From positions 2,859,191 to 2,923,190 of the forward strand of contig NW_004450267.1 in the NCBI RefSeq assembly GCF_000321225.1: a DNA stretch of 64,000 bases. The letters run 5' to 3'. The first letter of the stretch is position 1; the number at the start of each line of letters is the position of its first letter. This document shows, in pieces, positions 1 through 10,712 of the stretch. The notes beneath the pieces are model-generated. The model saw only the letters and a list, made by a program, of their open reading frames with translations. It had not been told where the DNA came from and searched no databases. Position numbers and translations under genes: made by a program. Origin of the DNA: Odobenus rosmarus divergens (taxonomy: Eukaryota > Chordata > Mammalia > Carnivora > Odobenidae).

Positions 1-280
1 CTCAGGCCCATGTCCCAAGAAGAAGGCGGCCTCTCTTTGTGCCTTGGAAGCATCTGTAAGAGATCATGTAGCCACAGGCTGCCTACAAGGCCTCCTCACC
101 TTATAGCCCCACATACCCTAGCTGAAGTAAAAAGCAACACAGACAGGTGATGTCCCACAAAAAAGCACCACAGATATTGTTTTCCCTCTTGTGTCTCACC
201 TGGGTGCCAAAAGAAAGACTCCTGTCCCATAAACAAGCAGCTTTCTGGGGTCTGAAAAGGATCCCTGAAAGAAAAACCCA

Positions 281-503
281 ATAATAATAATGGTATATTG
301 AATGCCAGCCCCTGTGGAAAACACTTGACATGTCTTGCTGTACTGAATTCTCGCAATAACCTGTGAGGTAGGCGTTCTAATCCACAGCCTACTAATGAAG
401 AAACTAAGGCTCAAAAGAGCTAAGTAACTTGCCCATGTTCATGCGGCTAGAGAGAGGTTGAGTCAGGACCTTCTGCCTGACAGCTAAGCCTCTTTCTTAA
501 ACC
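281..503 (-). mobile_element. MIR SINE relic
   Basis: An ancient tRNA-derived MIR read in reverse. It has the order of blocks expected for the antisense element: a tail with AATAATAATAATGG, the GTGAGGTAGGCGTTCTAAT block, then GAAGAAACTAAGGCTCAAAAG, AAGTAACTTGCCCATG and the decayed box region. It is nearly full length. Confidence 0.85.
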
Positions 504-1170
504 CCAAGCTCTGTGGTTGACAAGGTTGGTCACTTGGTAGGTGGGGGAATCCCTACCTGCTTACCTTCTTGCACCTGCACCCTCTTCCTCCACAGCCGAG
601 GCCTGTCTCCCTTGCTAGAATCAGCCCCATGCTGCCCCCCTAGCAGAGTGGCCCCATCACCTCTATACACTCACTAGACCCTGCTCCTCTCCAGTAGTTT
701 TCAGGCCTCCCCACAGCATGAATCTCATCCAGGAGCACCCAGCAGGACCCAGGAACTCTGTCAGAGTCCACTGACTGGGTGCCTGGCCTCCACTGTCGAA
801 AGGGAGTGTCTTTGGGGTGTTCGAGGGAGGCTCAGGTGGCAGAGCTAACCATACAAACGTTCTCTTTCCTCCTAGCTCACTTCCCTTCAGGTGGCTCTTG
901 GGGAGACTTGGAATTGTACCCATATCTCAGGAACTATGGCTTCCCCTAACCTGCCCAATGGAGCTCAAAAGGCAGTGTGATCCACCAGACAAAGATGTTT
1001 GTTATTAGGCTCGTATCAGACCGGGAGTCTGGCCCAGGCTTTCACCTGGCAGGCTGCCATCAGTTGCTGCTTGAGCAACACAGAGATGCGGCCTTGATCT
1101 TCACCTGTACAAACAGCCCATGTGATGGAGCTGAGCCCTAGACAGACAGGAAAGAGCTGGGGTTTCTCTT
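504..1170. other. Unique non-coding stretch
   Basis: GC-moderate sequence with no recognisable repeat and no exon that I can support. Open frames on both strands are under 90 codons and carry no known motif. Confidence 0.5.
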
Positions 1171-1280
1171 GACCCTGCTGTTTGAGCTTGGACAACATCC
1201 CTCCCTTCTCTGAACCTAGGTTTTCCCTTTCTGTGGGTGGGATAGACCTTAAGTGTTGACCAGTTCTAAAATTCTCTGGG
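1171..1280 (+). mobile_element. Decayed MIR-family fragment
   Basis: The order 'ctgtttgagcttgg', 'cttctctgaacctaggtttt' and 'ccagttctaaaattct' follows the sense MIR core and the 3' form ending in a GTTCTAAAATTCT block. The head is missing and divergence is high. Confidence 0.55.
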
Positions 1281-1413
1281 GAAATAAGTAGCATTTTAAA
1301 CTGTGGGTCCTTCAATGGCTTTCTGTGGGCAGCCTTAACTGAGGCAATCAACAGTTGTCGTGGCTTGTTCTCTCTGGGGGCAGCCACCATGTCTGGCCTC
1401 ACTTCGATCTTTT

Positions 1414-1631
1414 CCTCCTTTTTTTTTTTTTTTTAAAGAATTATTTATCCATTTGAGAGAGAGAGAGAGAACACAAGGGGGGCGGGTTGCAGAGGGAGAG
1501 GGAGAGAGAATCTCAAGCAGACTCCCCGCTGAGGGCAGAGCCTGATGCAGGGCTGGATCTCACGACCCTGAGATCATGAGACTTGAGCTGAAATCAAGAG
1601 TCGGACGCTTAATTGACTGAGCCACCCAGGC
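1414..1631 (-). mobile_element. Can-SINE (SINEC), antisense
   Basis: A T run at 1419-1434, then AAAGAATTATTTAT, a GA-rich block, the CTCCCCGCTGAGGGCAGAGCC segment, and the inverted tRNA-like head ending GAGCCACCCAGGCAC. This is the carnivoran lysine-tRNA-derived SINE. Flanks 1401-1413 (acttcgatctttt) and 1632-1644 (acttcaactttct) could be a decayed target duplication (9 of 13 identical), so this is an older copy than those at 9.7 and 15.8 kb. Confidence 0.93.
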
Positions 1632-1644
1632 ACTTCAACTTTCT

Positions 1645-2784
1645 GGTTATTTTCTTAAACAAATCCTGTGGATTAGGGTGGGAAAGAAGCAATGAAGATC
1701 TTGTGAAGGCTCCTCATTTAGGACATTTCTTCTTTACATTCTTTCCAGGGGTTCTGGGAACGGGTGGTTTGCATGGGCCACGCCTTCATCAATGTGTTGT
1801 TAAGCCATGTAAACTCTTCTCAGTCTTTCCCCCCAACTACTTCTTTCCAAGGTGGTGGCAGATTTGGCAGAGAAGGGTCGATTGGGTGCCACAGCGGGTT
1901 TCCTAGGAGCCTGGGGCATGCCTCCCACCTGGGTTGGATTGAATGACAATGTGGTTAAGAGATTTGCCAAAAATCACAGAGCTGGGGATGGCCCTCCCGG
2001 AGTACAAGGATATGAAGAGCCGACCAAAGGGCACAGAGTGGAGCCCCGAGGCAGAAAGTGCCCACAGAGCCAAGGAGAGTGCCTGGGGCTGAGCTTAGTT
2101 GGCTCTGGGCCTGAGTCTGCCAACAGCTCCCTGGAGAACCTGTCACCACACATCCCAGGGCCTCAGTGTCCCCTTGTGGGAAGCCAGCAGGTCTGGCGGT
2201 CTGAGGTTCCCTTCCAACTTTGGGATTCTCTGCCCACTTTGCAATTTAGGGGTCCAAAAATGCCCCCATGCCCTTTCCCGTTTGCATGGAGTTCTGGGGG
2301 CACACCAAACCTCAAAGGCAGCACCCAGAAAACCCTCTCCTCCCATCCCCTACCCCAGCCATGCCCTGCAAATGGAATTCAGACCCTAATGATCCTTTTA
2401 CTTCAAAGGCAAGCAAAGAATAGCCTCGCAAAGGGGATTCAATGCATCCAAAACCACCATGAGCCTTCCAGTGGTGACTTCTATGACTTCTCTTCCTCCT
2501 TGGGACCAGAAAGCTTTATTTGACTGAAATTCAAGCCCCCAAACTTCCATTTTGCCTAGAGCAACCCCAGGAGTCCTAACCTTGGGAAATTTCCCCCCCA
2601 CCCCCGGACTTTGCCAGACACTACACAGGGAAGGGGGGGGTGCAGGCATGTTCGACCCTCTGCCCTGTGACACCCTCATCCCCTCCACAGGGAAAGTCGT
2701 CCCTGCCAGTGTCTAGGAGTCAAAACAAAGCTCCTTTTCCGTGTGTATTTTCTTCCTCAATACCTTAGACAGTCAAGTCATCAG
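1645..2784. other. Unique non-coding stretch with chance open frame
   Basis: Holds a 223-codon open frame on the plus strand (1852-2523), with frames of about 65-100 codons overlapping it on the other strand. The predicted protein is low in recognisable structure and shows no domain, so I treat it as chance in GC-rich DNA. A short piece at 1951-2010 (gtggttaagagatttgcc, then a catcacagagctg-like block) resembles an antisense MIR core. C and G runs lie at 2593-2605 and 2632-2640. Confidence 0.45.
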
Positions 2785-2905
2785 GAAGCATGGTCTAATG
2801 CTCCAAGCGCCAGACAGAGGGCCTGACCTCTGTCCCGGCTCCCTGGTCTGGCCTGGGCCAGACACGGCACCCCCATGACTGTTTTCTCATCTGCAAAACA
2901 ACTTG
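2785..2905 (+). mobile_element. Decayed MIR fragment
   Basis: Sense MIR order can be followed from 'aagcatggtctaatgctcc' through 'ccctggtctggcctgggcca' to 'gttttctcatctgcaaaaca', which matches the TTTCCTCATCTGTAAAA landmark. Divergence is high. Confidence 0.55.
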
Positions 2906-3900
2906 GGCCTCCTTCAGCAGGTGCGGTCCCTCACTGCAAGACACGGCCCCTCCCTGCTCCAGCAGCAGCCTGGCTCCGAGAGAGGGAATTCATCACTGAC
3001 GGTTGGGCTGTGGAAGAAGAACACAGAGAGTAAGAAAAAGGTTCATTGCCCAGGGGGGTGGGAGAGAGGGAGAAGATTTCAGGGACTATCTTTCCCATCT
3101 TCAACTTCTCCACTGTCCTGGCCCTGAGGTGGAGGGTCTCTTCTGCTCTGGGCTGCCCTGCACTTGGGCTGGTTCCCTTTGTAAAGGAACAGCCTGATGT
3201 GCAGATAAACAGAGGGGCCCATTGTGGATGGCTGTTGGGTGTCTCTGGGGATCAGTAACACCTTCCTCAGAAAGGTGCTTATGTAGGGCTGGCTTCCCTT
3301 CCTGCCCCCACCCCTTAATGAAGCAGGCTAGTCCCCTCTGCCCCCACGCCCTCGCTGCTGGGTCATTCTGCCTTCCTCGGGCTGCCCGACTCCCTCTCTG
3401 CCGCCTGAGGTTGGTGCCGCCTCTCTTCTGCTACGTATGAGTTCTCATCTTATACCCGCCTTTAAATAAGACCCTGGCCTGACCGTGAAGGAATACTTGT
3501 CTCCCCGTCTGTGGCTGGTACGACAAGTTATTTGGAACTGTGAAGCATGAGGTCGGGCCTCGAGGTTGCTGAAGAATGGGCCCCTACAGTGACCCTCCGC
3601 CAGGCCTCCGGTGAGGGTTTTCATTCCTTAATGCACCTCCTGCCACAACAGCCACACCACCCCCACCATGGACGCCTGTGGGGTCGGTTGGAAATATCCT
3701 TGGCTCTCCTGCTATCAGATAAGGAAAACTTCTCTCGCCCTTCATCACTGAGGGGAGGCATGGGAGTTCATCCTTAGGGGGAGGGAAGGTGAATAGGTGC
3801 CAGGGCAGAGAAGTCCTAGGATTTGAAGAGGCAGCCATCTTTGCTCCCAAAAGTAAACCACTGTACACAGGTTCATGGGCCCTTGGGGAAGGTCAACGAG
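2906..3900. other. Unique non-coding stretch
   Basis: GC-moderate to GC-rich sequence without a recognised repeat. Frames under 100 codons overlap on both strands and none has a domain. No convincing promoter or splice-flanked exon was seen. Confidence 0.45.
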
Positions 3901-3995
3901 AATGGTTCTCAACAAATAACACTGAGGGGTCCCGACGAATAAATGGAAATCTCTAGGGGTGGGATCCAGACAGCGGCTAACTTTGAGAGCCACTG
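3901..3995. mobile_element. Short MER5-like hAT relic
   Basis: Starts with 'tggttctcaac' and ends with 'tttgagagccactg', the two inverted ends of the MER5 group (CAGTGGTTCTCAA / TTGAGAACCACTG). The middle keeps 'aatctctaggggtgggatcc'. It is internally deleted to about 95 bp. Confidence 0.6.
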
Positions 3996-4007
3996 ATCTA
4001 AAACAGT

Positions 4008-4105
4008 GCCTCATTTGGCAGTTCGGGAAACGAGAGCCCAGAAAGAAGAAGTGACTTGCCCAAAGTTAAACGGCCGGTTGGGACAGAGCCCTGACCTGAG
4101 TGCAC
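4008..4105 (-). mobile_element. MIR fragment
   Basis: Reads 'cagttcgggaaacgagagcc', 'aagtgacttgcccaaagtt' and 'gacagagccctgacctg', the antisense MIR core and box region. It directly follows the MER5 relic. Confidence 0.7.
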
Positions 4106-4189
4106 CCTGGGTCTCTTACCTTTACATTCATATCTCTTCCCATCATGGTTTTCCCTCTGGTTGCTTTATGAGAGAGGAACTTAATTTCA

Positions 4190-4351
4190 GGTACACGTTA
4201 AAATTATCTGGGGAATTTAAAATAGATGATGGTAGGCTTCCTCCTGAAATTCTGATTTGATTGCTTTGGAGTATGGCCTGGGTATACATATTTTTTGAGG
4301 TTCCTTAAACGATTCCAATAGGTAGTCATGATGGAGAGAAGTCCTGCTTTA
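4190..4351 (+). mobile_element. MER5A-like hAT-Charlie relic
   Basis: 'acacgttaaaattatctggg' followed by 'gaatttaaaa' is the decayed CACATTAGAATCACCTGGGG / AGCTTTTAAAA block. The expected 'cctgaaattctgatttga' and 'gattccaatag' blocks follow. The terminal repeats are decayed. Confidence 0.72.
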
Positions 4352-4364
4352 AAGGTGAAACTCA

Positions 4365-4412
4365 GAAAAAGAGAAAGGAGGAGGGAGAAAGAGAGAGAGA
4401 GAAGGGAAGAAA
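4365..4412. repeat. Purine-rich (GA) low-complexity tract
   Basis: Almost pure A/G, with gagagagagaga at the centre. Confidence 0.8.
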
Positions 4413-4679
4413 GTATTGCTACAGAGGTCAAGGAAGGAGAAAATGTTCCCATGGGAGGAATCTTGCAATCTATCAAAACCAGTGATGGATCTTGAAGGAG
4501 AAATGGATGTAGATACTTTGAAGTGGTTAAAAAAAGGTTTCCCAAGGGCGGTCTGAGCAGAGTCCCACAGAAAGGGCTCTGGGAGATGTAACAGCCACAC
4601 ACTGGACAAAGAGGGCCATTGGACCAGAGCATGGGAGACCCTGAATGCCGCACACAGGAGTGTGGACTGACTTATCTAG

Positions 4680-4843
4680 GCCACACATCAGAATCCCTGA
4701 AGCGCAGTTGAAACCCATCACTGGGCTTCGCTCTCAAGGCTCCGATTCAGTGGTTCTGGGCCAGGGCCCGGGAGCTTGCATTTCTGACAAGTGTCCAAAA
4801 GAGGCTACCACTGGTCCCCGGCAGACACTTTAAGAGCCACTGT
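4680..4843 (+). mobile_element. MER5A-like hAT-Charlie relic
   Basis: 'cacacatcagaatccctga', 'gattcagtggttctgggcc', 'gggagcttgcatttctgaca' and 'aagagccactg' occur in MER5 order. It is the third MER5-type copy within 1 kb, after 3901-3995 and 4190-4351. Confidence 0.7.
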
Positions 4844-4845
4844 GC

Positions 4846-5616
4846 TAGGCCAAGGGAAGTCACCAAAGATTTTGGCCCTTGGCTCACTCGGAGACTGCGT
4901 TCTAAGACAGAAACATTGGTCTGGTGTAGGGAGAGGAAACAGGAAGTCCAAAGCAGCCCAGGAGCTAATGCACCGGTTTCTGGGGGAAGTAGCCAGTGAG
5001 ATCCTGAAGGGTCCCGTGGGCAGTGGGAAGGGGCAGGAAGGGCAGTGTAGAGAACGATCCGCAGATGAGTGCACCAAACCTCGTGACCAGTTGGATTTGG
5101 AGGAAGGAGAAACAGAGTCCAGGGTGAGTGGAGTTTTGGAGTCCAGCCAAGACAGTGATGGTACAATCCCCCCACCGCCCCCAGCAGGGGAGACAGGAGG
5201 AGGGGCGGGTGTGAGACAGCACCGGGGGTGCGGCTGGAATTCAAACACTGCACCCCTGATTCAAGCTCCCCGCAAACCCATGACCTCTGACTCAGGCCTA
5301 GGGCATGCCAAAGTAAAGAAGACTTGGCCCTGCTCCCCTAAAAGTCACTGTGTCTCCCCTAAAACTCCGATCCTCCTGGAGGGTGGGGGGGGTGGGCAGA
5401 ACCAGTGTGACCCTCAGCTACCACACAGAGTTTTGGGCTCGCCTCTCCTTTTGTAGGCTGGAGGAGGGGAAGGCAGTGCTGTATCCCTTCAGGTCAAATC
5501 TGGGAGGCAAAGTCATCAAGCTTGTTAAGTTACTCATGCTAAAATTCATTTTGTTCCAACCCTCACCTTTCCTTTTTGTCTGCCTTCACGTTCACAGAAT
5601 GTGTTCCCTGAAGCAG
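4846..5616. other. Unique non-coding stretch
   Basis: Contains an open frame of 221 codons on plus (4791-5456, starting inside the MER5 relic) and antisense frames of 168 and 147 codons. Overlapping frames on both strands and an origin inside a transposon argue against a gene. No repeat was recognised. Confidence 0.45.
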
Positions 5617-5791
5617 TCAGTGACTCCCAGTCTTGGCCGTGCATTAGACTCATCTGCGGAGCTTTAAAAATTCCTTCTACCAAGGCTGCATCCCACACCA
5701 ATTAAAACAGCACCTCTGGGGTGGGACCCAGGCATCAGTGCATTTTCAAACTCCCCGAGTGATTCAAAAGTGCAACCAGGATTGAGAACTG
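5617..5791 (+). mobile_element. MER5A hAT-Charlie relic, near full length
   Basis: 'cgtgcattagactcatctgc', 'ggagctttaaaaattcc', 'cacctctggggtgggaccca', 'ggcatcagtgcattttcaaa' and 'aggattgagaactg' follow the MER5A order from end to end. Confidence 0.87.
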
Positions 5792-6707
5792 GGCCCTGTA
5801 GGGTGTGTATAGGTAGCCTCCAAATAGCGTATTTATGAAAATGACATTTCCTCCCTAAGGAAATGGTTTGAATGTGTCTAGTGTCACCCCACCATCTCCG
5901 GCTCCCTCTTCCCACACATGGAAACTGGTCAAGGGACCGGCCGGCCTTTCTGACCCGCAGGCCTGCAGTGCAGGCTCGGGGCAGGGGCTGTTTACCATAA
6001 CTGTGGTTTATGGAGCTGGAGGTCATGCCCTGGAAGGGAGAGGCTTGAACACCCAAAGTCCAAGCAGGCCTTCACTCGAGGAGGCTGGCTCAAAGCAGGG
6101 TGTGGTGGAGACATGTGTGGGGAGGGAGGTGGCAAGCCTCAGAGCCAAACCAACAGGGAGGCTCTGAGGACCTGAGAAACCCCAGGGGAGGAAGAGTGGG
6201 TGTGGGCGATGGGAGGTGTTCTGTGTGGACGTGGGCAACTCGCACAGCTGCCCTTCAGGCACAGGTGATGGTGGAGAAGCCCGGAGAGGGCAGAGTGACA
6301 GGGTCCTGGCTCCTGGTCCTCCTCCCTGACTCAGAGGCCTAGAGGCAGAGAGGATGAGAAAGCTCACTGGGGAAGGATTAACTCTCCGGGCCACCGGGAT
6401 TTGGGAGTCCTCAAAGCTTGTGCAGTTTGAGGGGGATGGGGGGCATCTTTAAGAAAAAGACTACAAAATGACGAGTATGCTACCCAGTACAGGGCCTTGG
6501 AAGAAGCCTGGGCGAATGAAGGGGCCTGCCACAGAGTTCTACCAGGTCCCTGTAAATCCACCCTGGTTAACATGCTGACGTTTTGTGATAGCACAATAAC
6601 TAAGGCTCTCCGTCCCAAATCCTGTCAGGCCTCCCAGCGTCGTGCCTGTGGGGCCCTGTAGGGACTGCGATCTTTGGGACCCCTAACAGACCGGGGAGGC
6701 CAGCAGT
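5792..6707. other. Unique non-coding stretch
   Basis: GC-rich with scattered CpG but no dense island. Open frames reach 123 codons (minus, 6023-6394) without a recognised domain. No repeat family was identified. Confidence 0.45.
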
Positions 6708-6830
6708 CCGTTTTATTTCTCAGGAAACAAAGAAATGGAGAGGTACCTGTGGCCAGTCACACAGCACATCCGTGACTGGGCCGTCAACCAGGCCGTGCAT
6801 GCCGGCTCTGCGCACCGTCCACCCCCTCCA
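6708..6830 (-). mobile_element. Decayed MIR fragment
   Basis: 'ttatttctcaggaaacaaag', 'ggccagtcacacagcacatc' and 'gtgactgggccgtcaacca' match the antisense MIR core and box region loosely. Confidence 0.55.
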
Positions 6831-6846
6831 CGGATGCGTGGGAGGA

Positions 6847-7090
6847 CCTACTAAGTGTCAGGGCATGGCAAGCACCACAGTGACCCACACATGGCCCTGG
6901 CTCTCAAAAATGACAAAACCTTGCCCTCAAGGAGCTTGAAGCCTGGGGAGGAGGCCAGCGAGGCAGGTAATGACAGCGTGAGGAGCACGGGAAAGATGCG
7001 CGCGGGGCAGCCGTGAGCACAGGAGAGAGGCGAGAGGTACCCGCCTCAGGCAGCGCAGGCAGGCTTCCCTGAAGGGCCACAGGAGAAGGG
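6847..7090 (-). mobile_element. L2 LINE 3' end fragment
   Basis: Begins 'ctactaagtgtcagggcatg', continues with 'ttgccctcaaggagcttgaa' and 'gcaggcttccctgaagggcc'. These are the antisense forms of the L2 3' terminus, the AAGCTCCTTGAGGGCA block and the GGCCTTCCC block. Confidence 0.62.
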
Positions 7091-7157
7091 CACCGACAGA
7101 ACTTGCCTCGCCCAGGACATTTCCAGGCAGGAAGAGTTGTTCCTGCACCGCAAACAG

Positions 7158-7384
7158 CGACAGCGTTGACTAAGCACCTACTGCGTACCAGGCCTTGGGC
7201 GCAACATTACACTTACTAAGCCAATGAGCCTGCACGTCAACTTCGCAAGATGGATCCCATTATTATCCCCATTTTACAGACAATGAAGCTGAGGCCCAGT
7301 GATGTTAGGACCTCACTCTCAATTGCACAGCTCCAGAAGTGGTGGGTCTGAAGTCCAGGAAGTCTGGCTTCAGAGCCCATATGG
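7158..7384 (-). mobile_element. MIR, near full length
   Basis: 'gactaagcacctactgcgta', 'attattatccccattttaca', 'aatgaagctgaggcccag', the box-region block 'ttgcacagctccagaagtgg' and a final 'gtctggcttcagagccca' are all in order. Confidence 0.9.
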
Positions 7385-7479
7385 GCACAGAACTGTGAGG
7401 GGAGAGTCTGGAACATTTGGGGAGCTACAAGAAATTCAGGGTCTCACACACGGGCTACCCAGGGGAGGCTGGCAAGGAA

Positions 7480-7665
7480 GGAGACCGGGGAGGCCAAAAG
7501 GGCAGGATGGGTCCCAAAGGACGAAGAAGAGCAGGTGAAGGAGTTTGGGTCGAGCCTTTAAGAGGCAGGAGAGCTGCTGAAGGTCTAGAAGCAAGAGCAT
7601 AGCCGGATCAGACCTAGGGTCTAGAAAGGTTCCTCTGAGTGAGATGTGCATATAGAAGACGGATT
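7480..7665 (-). mobile_element. Possible L2 internal fragment
   Basis: 'aaggagtttgg', 'gctgctgaaggtctagaagc' and 'cggatcagacctagggtcta' trace the antisense L2 segment GGAGTTTGGATTTTATT ... AAGCAGGGGAGTGACATGATC. It may belong to the same insertion as the L2 piece at 6847. Confidence 0.45.
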
Positions 7666-8504
7666 AGAGGCCATCTGATAGGAGCAGGGACCCTCTAAGG
7701 ATGCTGCTGCAGAGTCCTGGCAAGTGTTCGTGCAGGATCCGCCAAGGCCGAGGGATGAGCTCGAAGCCCTCTGACTCCAAGAGGAGTTGAGAGAGGCTGG
7801 GACACGAGACAGAGAGGGTGGGAAGGTGCAGGAGAAAACCCGTGGCCTTTGCCTGGGAGAGCAGGAGTGAAGCAGATCCTGTCTGACGGATCCCAGTCCC
7901 CTCCACTGCCCCTGCTGACGTTTGATAAATGCTTCCTGTGAAAATGTTTACCCAGGAGGAAATGGATCATGCTTCCCCTTCCTACCACGAGGGTGGGAAG
8001 AGGGGCCGCACTGGTCCCATAAATTCCAACAGCTGTCCGTGCTCACCGCCTCACCTCCCTGGGCGCCCTGGAGGGGGTGAGACCAAGGTGCCAGACACAG
8101 ACAGAGCTGACAGAAGACAGGTATGCAGCCGGGAGGCCATGTCTGTGGAAACACATCCCTGTCCATTTGTCACTTTTATCTCCCATTTTTTCCTCCATTT
8201 CTTTTAAATTAAGTTGCCATCTGTCCTTGTTCTATCCAGGAAGTCCTAAAGGGATCATCAGGAGTTGGCCCCTTTTCATTTTTCCCTGCTTGGGAGGTGA
8301 TGTGATGAGCGGATCTAGCAACCTGTCACGATGGATCTTAAATCCTGGAAGCAGAGGTGTCCACGGGCCTGGAAAAACCATTTGCTTCCCCAGCAATCAG
8401 GGTCTCTTGGATGCAGTCCCAGTCCTGCTGCTGCCTCTCAAGGGGCAGTTGGAGGCACTGAAAAGGTGAGCTGGGGAACCCAGAACAGCCAGGTCGGTCC
8501 TGGG
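7666..8504. other. Unique non-coding stretch
   Basis: No recognised repeat. The 130-codon plus frame at 8077-8469 has no domain. 7870-8110 is GC-rich without CpG clustering. Confidence 0.45.
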
Positions 8505-8655
8505 GTCCTCACTTATCCGCTCGGTGACCTGGAGCGGCTTCCCCTGAGCTCCGCAAGCCCAGATTCCCTCCCCCATGAAATGGACACCCTGAGATCACCT
8601 GCAACAGTTAGTCTCCTGTGAAGGTCAAGTAAGGGAACACGTCCAAATGCACAGT
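8505..8655 (+). mobile_element. MIR fragment, 3' half
   Basis: 'ctcacttatccgctcggtga', 'agattccctcccccatgaaa' and 'gtctcctgtgaaggtcaagt' follow the sense MIR core through the TTGTGAGGATTAAAT position. Confidence 0.55.
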
Positions 8656-9397
8656 TTGGGGGTTTTTTTTTAAGCCAAGGAACTTGGCCATGTTGTCCTT
8701 CTATACAACGGGTATAGTCGGTTGCATTAAATAATAAAAGAAAATTTGGTATTGATTTGAAAATGTTTAGAACTTCCTTAAGAAATACATATTAAGGATC
8801 CTAGAATTAAAGAATGGCAACATTCATATTTTCCCTCCTTTTCCATTGATTTTTTTTTCTCAGTTGCTTTGTTGGTGTCTATGAGGGAATAAAGAGAGAT
8901 ATATTTAAAGAATCTGGTATTACAATGCTTGTGAGTACTCCATTCAACCCACGAGTACAATTTATTATCAATAAAATACTATGCTATAGATAGGTAGATT
9001 AAAAGATTGATAAAGTAAATACATACATAAATAAAATAGGTACAATATTCTCTGTATCTCACTTTCTGAACATCAGAACATCAGAACAGAAGAGATCATG
9101 TTTGCAACGGTGTCCAAGAGCTCGGGTCATTTCCTATTTCACCAACATCCAAACAATCAGAAAATGAAAAACACCCCCAAACTTGTTTCAGTTCTAAACA
9201 ACGATTCCCTCAGCCAACAATAGTACCCTGAGGCAAAGCACTGAAAACTAAGTTATTTTTAACATATCACATTCTCAGTGTCTAAAAGTTTTTGATACAT
9301 ATTTCTGGCTTAGCCGTAATATTTCTTTAACTAAAAGCACCCCAATTTCCAGCAGTTGTAGAAAGTATAACGCACAGAGCACAGGTATCAGAAGTAA
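8656..9397. other. AT-rich stretch, unidentified
   Basis: AT-rich block unlike its GC-moderate neighbours, with poly-A/T pieces and several AATAAA sequences. It looks like degraded transposon DNA, perhaps LINE, but I cannot name a family. No open frame of interest. Confidence 0.4.
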
Positions 9398-9531
9398 GCC
9401 AGCAGCATATTGAAAAACCTAGATTCTTGCGGTGCCCCAATCAGAAACGCCGGGGGCTGGGACCCAGAAACCACAATTGAACATGTGCTCTAGGTTCTTC
9501 CACATGCTGAAGTTTGGAAGCCACGGATCTG
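9398..9531 (+). mobile_element. MER5-like hAT relic
   Basis: 'atcagaaacgccgggggctg', 'ggacccagaaaccacaattg' and 'ggttcttccacatgctgaag' preserve the second half of the MER5A order (AATCTCTGGGGGTGGGACCC ... GTGATTCTAATGTGCAGCC). Confidence 0.65.
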
Positions 9532-9740
9532 GAGCGCCCGTAACATGCTGCAGAAGATGCACGCAAACCTTCCCTCTATGTACTTTAGCAGCCAACCCCT
9601 AGAGTCCCCCAAAGAGGATACTTGGGTACACAGAAATCTACTGGAGCCCAAGTCATGTCACCCCAATTCCCCAGGCCTCACATCTATAGATATGATTCTG
9701 GAAAAGGCAGATGGGAGAGGTCGGGTCCAGAGCCCAGTCT

Positions 9741-9954
9741 TTTTTTTTTTTTTTTTAATTTTATGTATTTATTTGAGAGAGAGGGAGAGCGTGAGAGAGA
9801 GAGAGAGAGATCAGGAGCAGGGGGGAGGGGTAGAGGGAGAAGCAGGCTCCCTGCTGAGCAGGGAGCCCGATGTCGCACTCAATCCCAGGACCCTGGGACC
9901 ATGACCTGAGCCAAAGGCAGATGCTTAACTGACTGAGCCACCCAGGCGCCCTCT
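9741..9954 (-). mobile_element. Can-SINE (SINEC) with perfect target duplication
   Basis: Antisense SINEC: T run, TTTATTTGAGAGAGAGGGAG, CTCCCTGCTGAGCAGGGAGC, and the inverted head ending GAGCCACCCAGGCGCC. The 14-base flank cagagcccagtctt occurs at 9728-9741 and again at 9955-9968 without mismatch, which is the mark of L1-mediated insertion. A perfect duplication suggests a fairly young copy. Confidence 0.97.
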
Positions 9955-9968
9955 CAGAGCCCAGTCTT

Positions 9969-10561
9969 GATGTACTCTGAGACCACAGTGAGGTCAGCAG
10001 CAGCAAGCACAGCCGATGCACGACACTAAAGTAATGAACAGAGCCACAGTACCCTGCATGGAGGAAGGGAGGGAGGCTGCAGGTGACATCAGCAGCCAAG
10101 TTTCTAGGCAGCTGACCCAGGTCACAAAAGCAATGTAGAAGGGAGGCCACCGGAGGAGACAGGAAGGTCATTACAGACTCTTGGGATAGAAGGGCTCTGA
10201 TGACTTGGACATTTCATTTTCATTAGTATATAGTTTCCTCTCAGTTTCTGGAGACAAATCTCGCACCTTGGAGACCTTTGGAAGAGAACGATGTGTTCTC
10301 AGGTCCCAGGGGGAACTGCAGTTGGTCTATCAGTTGGCAGTATCTCACGACTCTCCTACGTGGTCTTAGAGTTGTGTGTGGAGATGTTCGATATTCCCAT
10401 AGGGCTGACTTCCCACTGACTCATCAAGATGACCTGAATGCACGGTATTCCACGGTGATTGTTGGCTGTGGCTCTTAGTCACCCTGCCAGGAGGTACTGA
10501 ACATATGCAAACACAAATTTTCCAATTCCATCATGGCGCTTGCTTACAGCTTCAAGCCCTG
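9969..10561. other. Unique non-coding stretch
   Basis: GC-moderate unique sequence. No repeat, exon or CpG cluster recognised. Confidence 0.45.
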
Positions 10562-10712
10562 TGAGCAACACAGGATGGGCTGTCATCTGCATTTCTCAGG
10601 TGAGCAAACTCAGTGAGGTTGCAATAATTTCCAAAGTCACACAGTGTAGCGTTCATAAATGGGACTCCGGGTCTCCTGCCTCAAATTTCCCTCCACTGCA
10701 ACTTTCTCTGCA
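10562..10712 (-). mobile_element. MIR fragment
   Basis: 'gcatttctcaggtgagcaaa', 'ctcagtgaggttgcaataat' and 'tccaaagtcacacagtgtag' are the antisense MIR core. The block 'gactccgggtctcctgcctc' is the decayed head. Confidence 0.68.

Noticed and set aside
1414..1631. SINE heads as functional tRNA genes
   Set aside because: Can-SINE heads are tRNA-derived with worn box motifs, end in A-rich tails and are flanked by target duplications; they are not tRNA genes.
1852..2523. 223-codon frame as a possible gene
   Set aside because: No domain, antisense frames overlap, no splice or promoter context, and composition is that of the surrounding non-coding DNA.
4791..5456. 221-codon frame as a possible gene
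   Set aside because: It begins inside a MER5 relic and is overlapped by 147- and 168-codon frames on the other strand.
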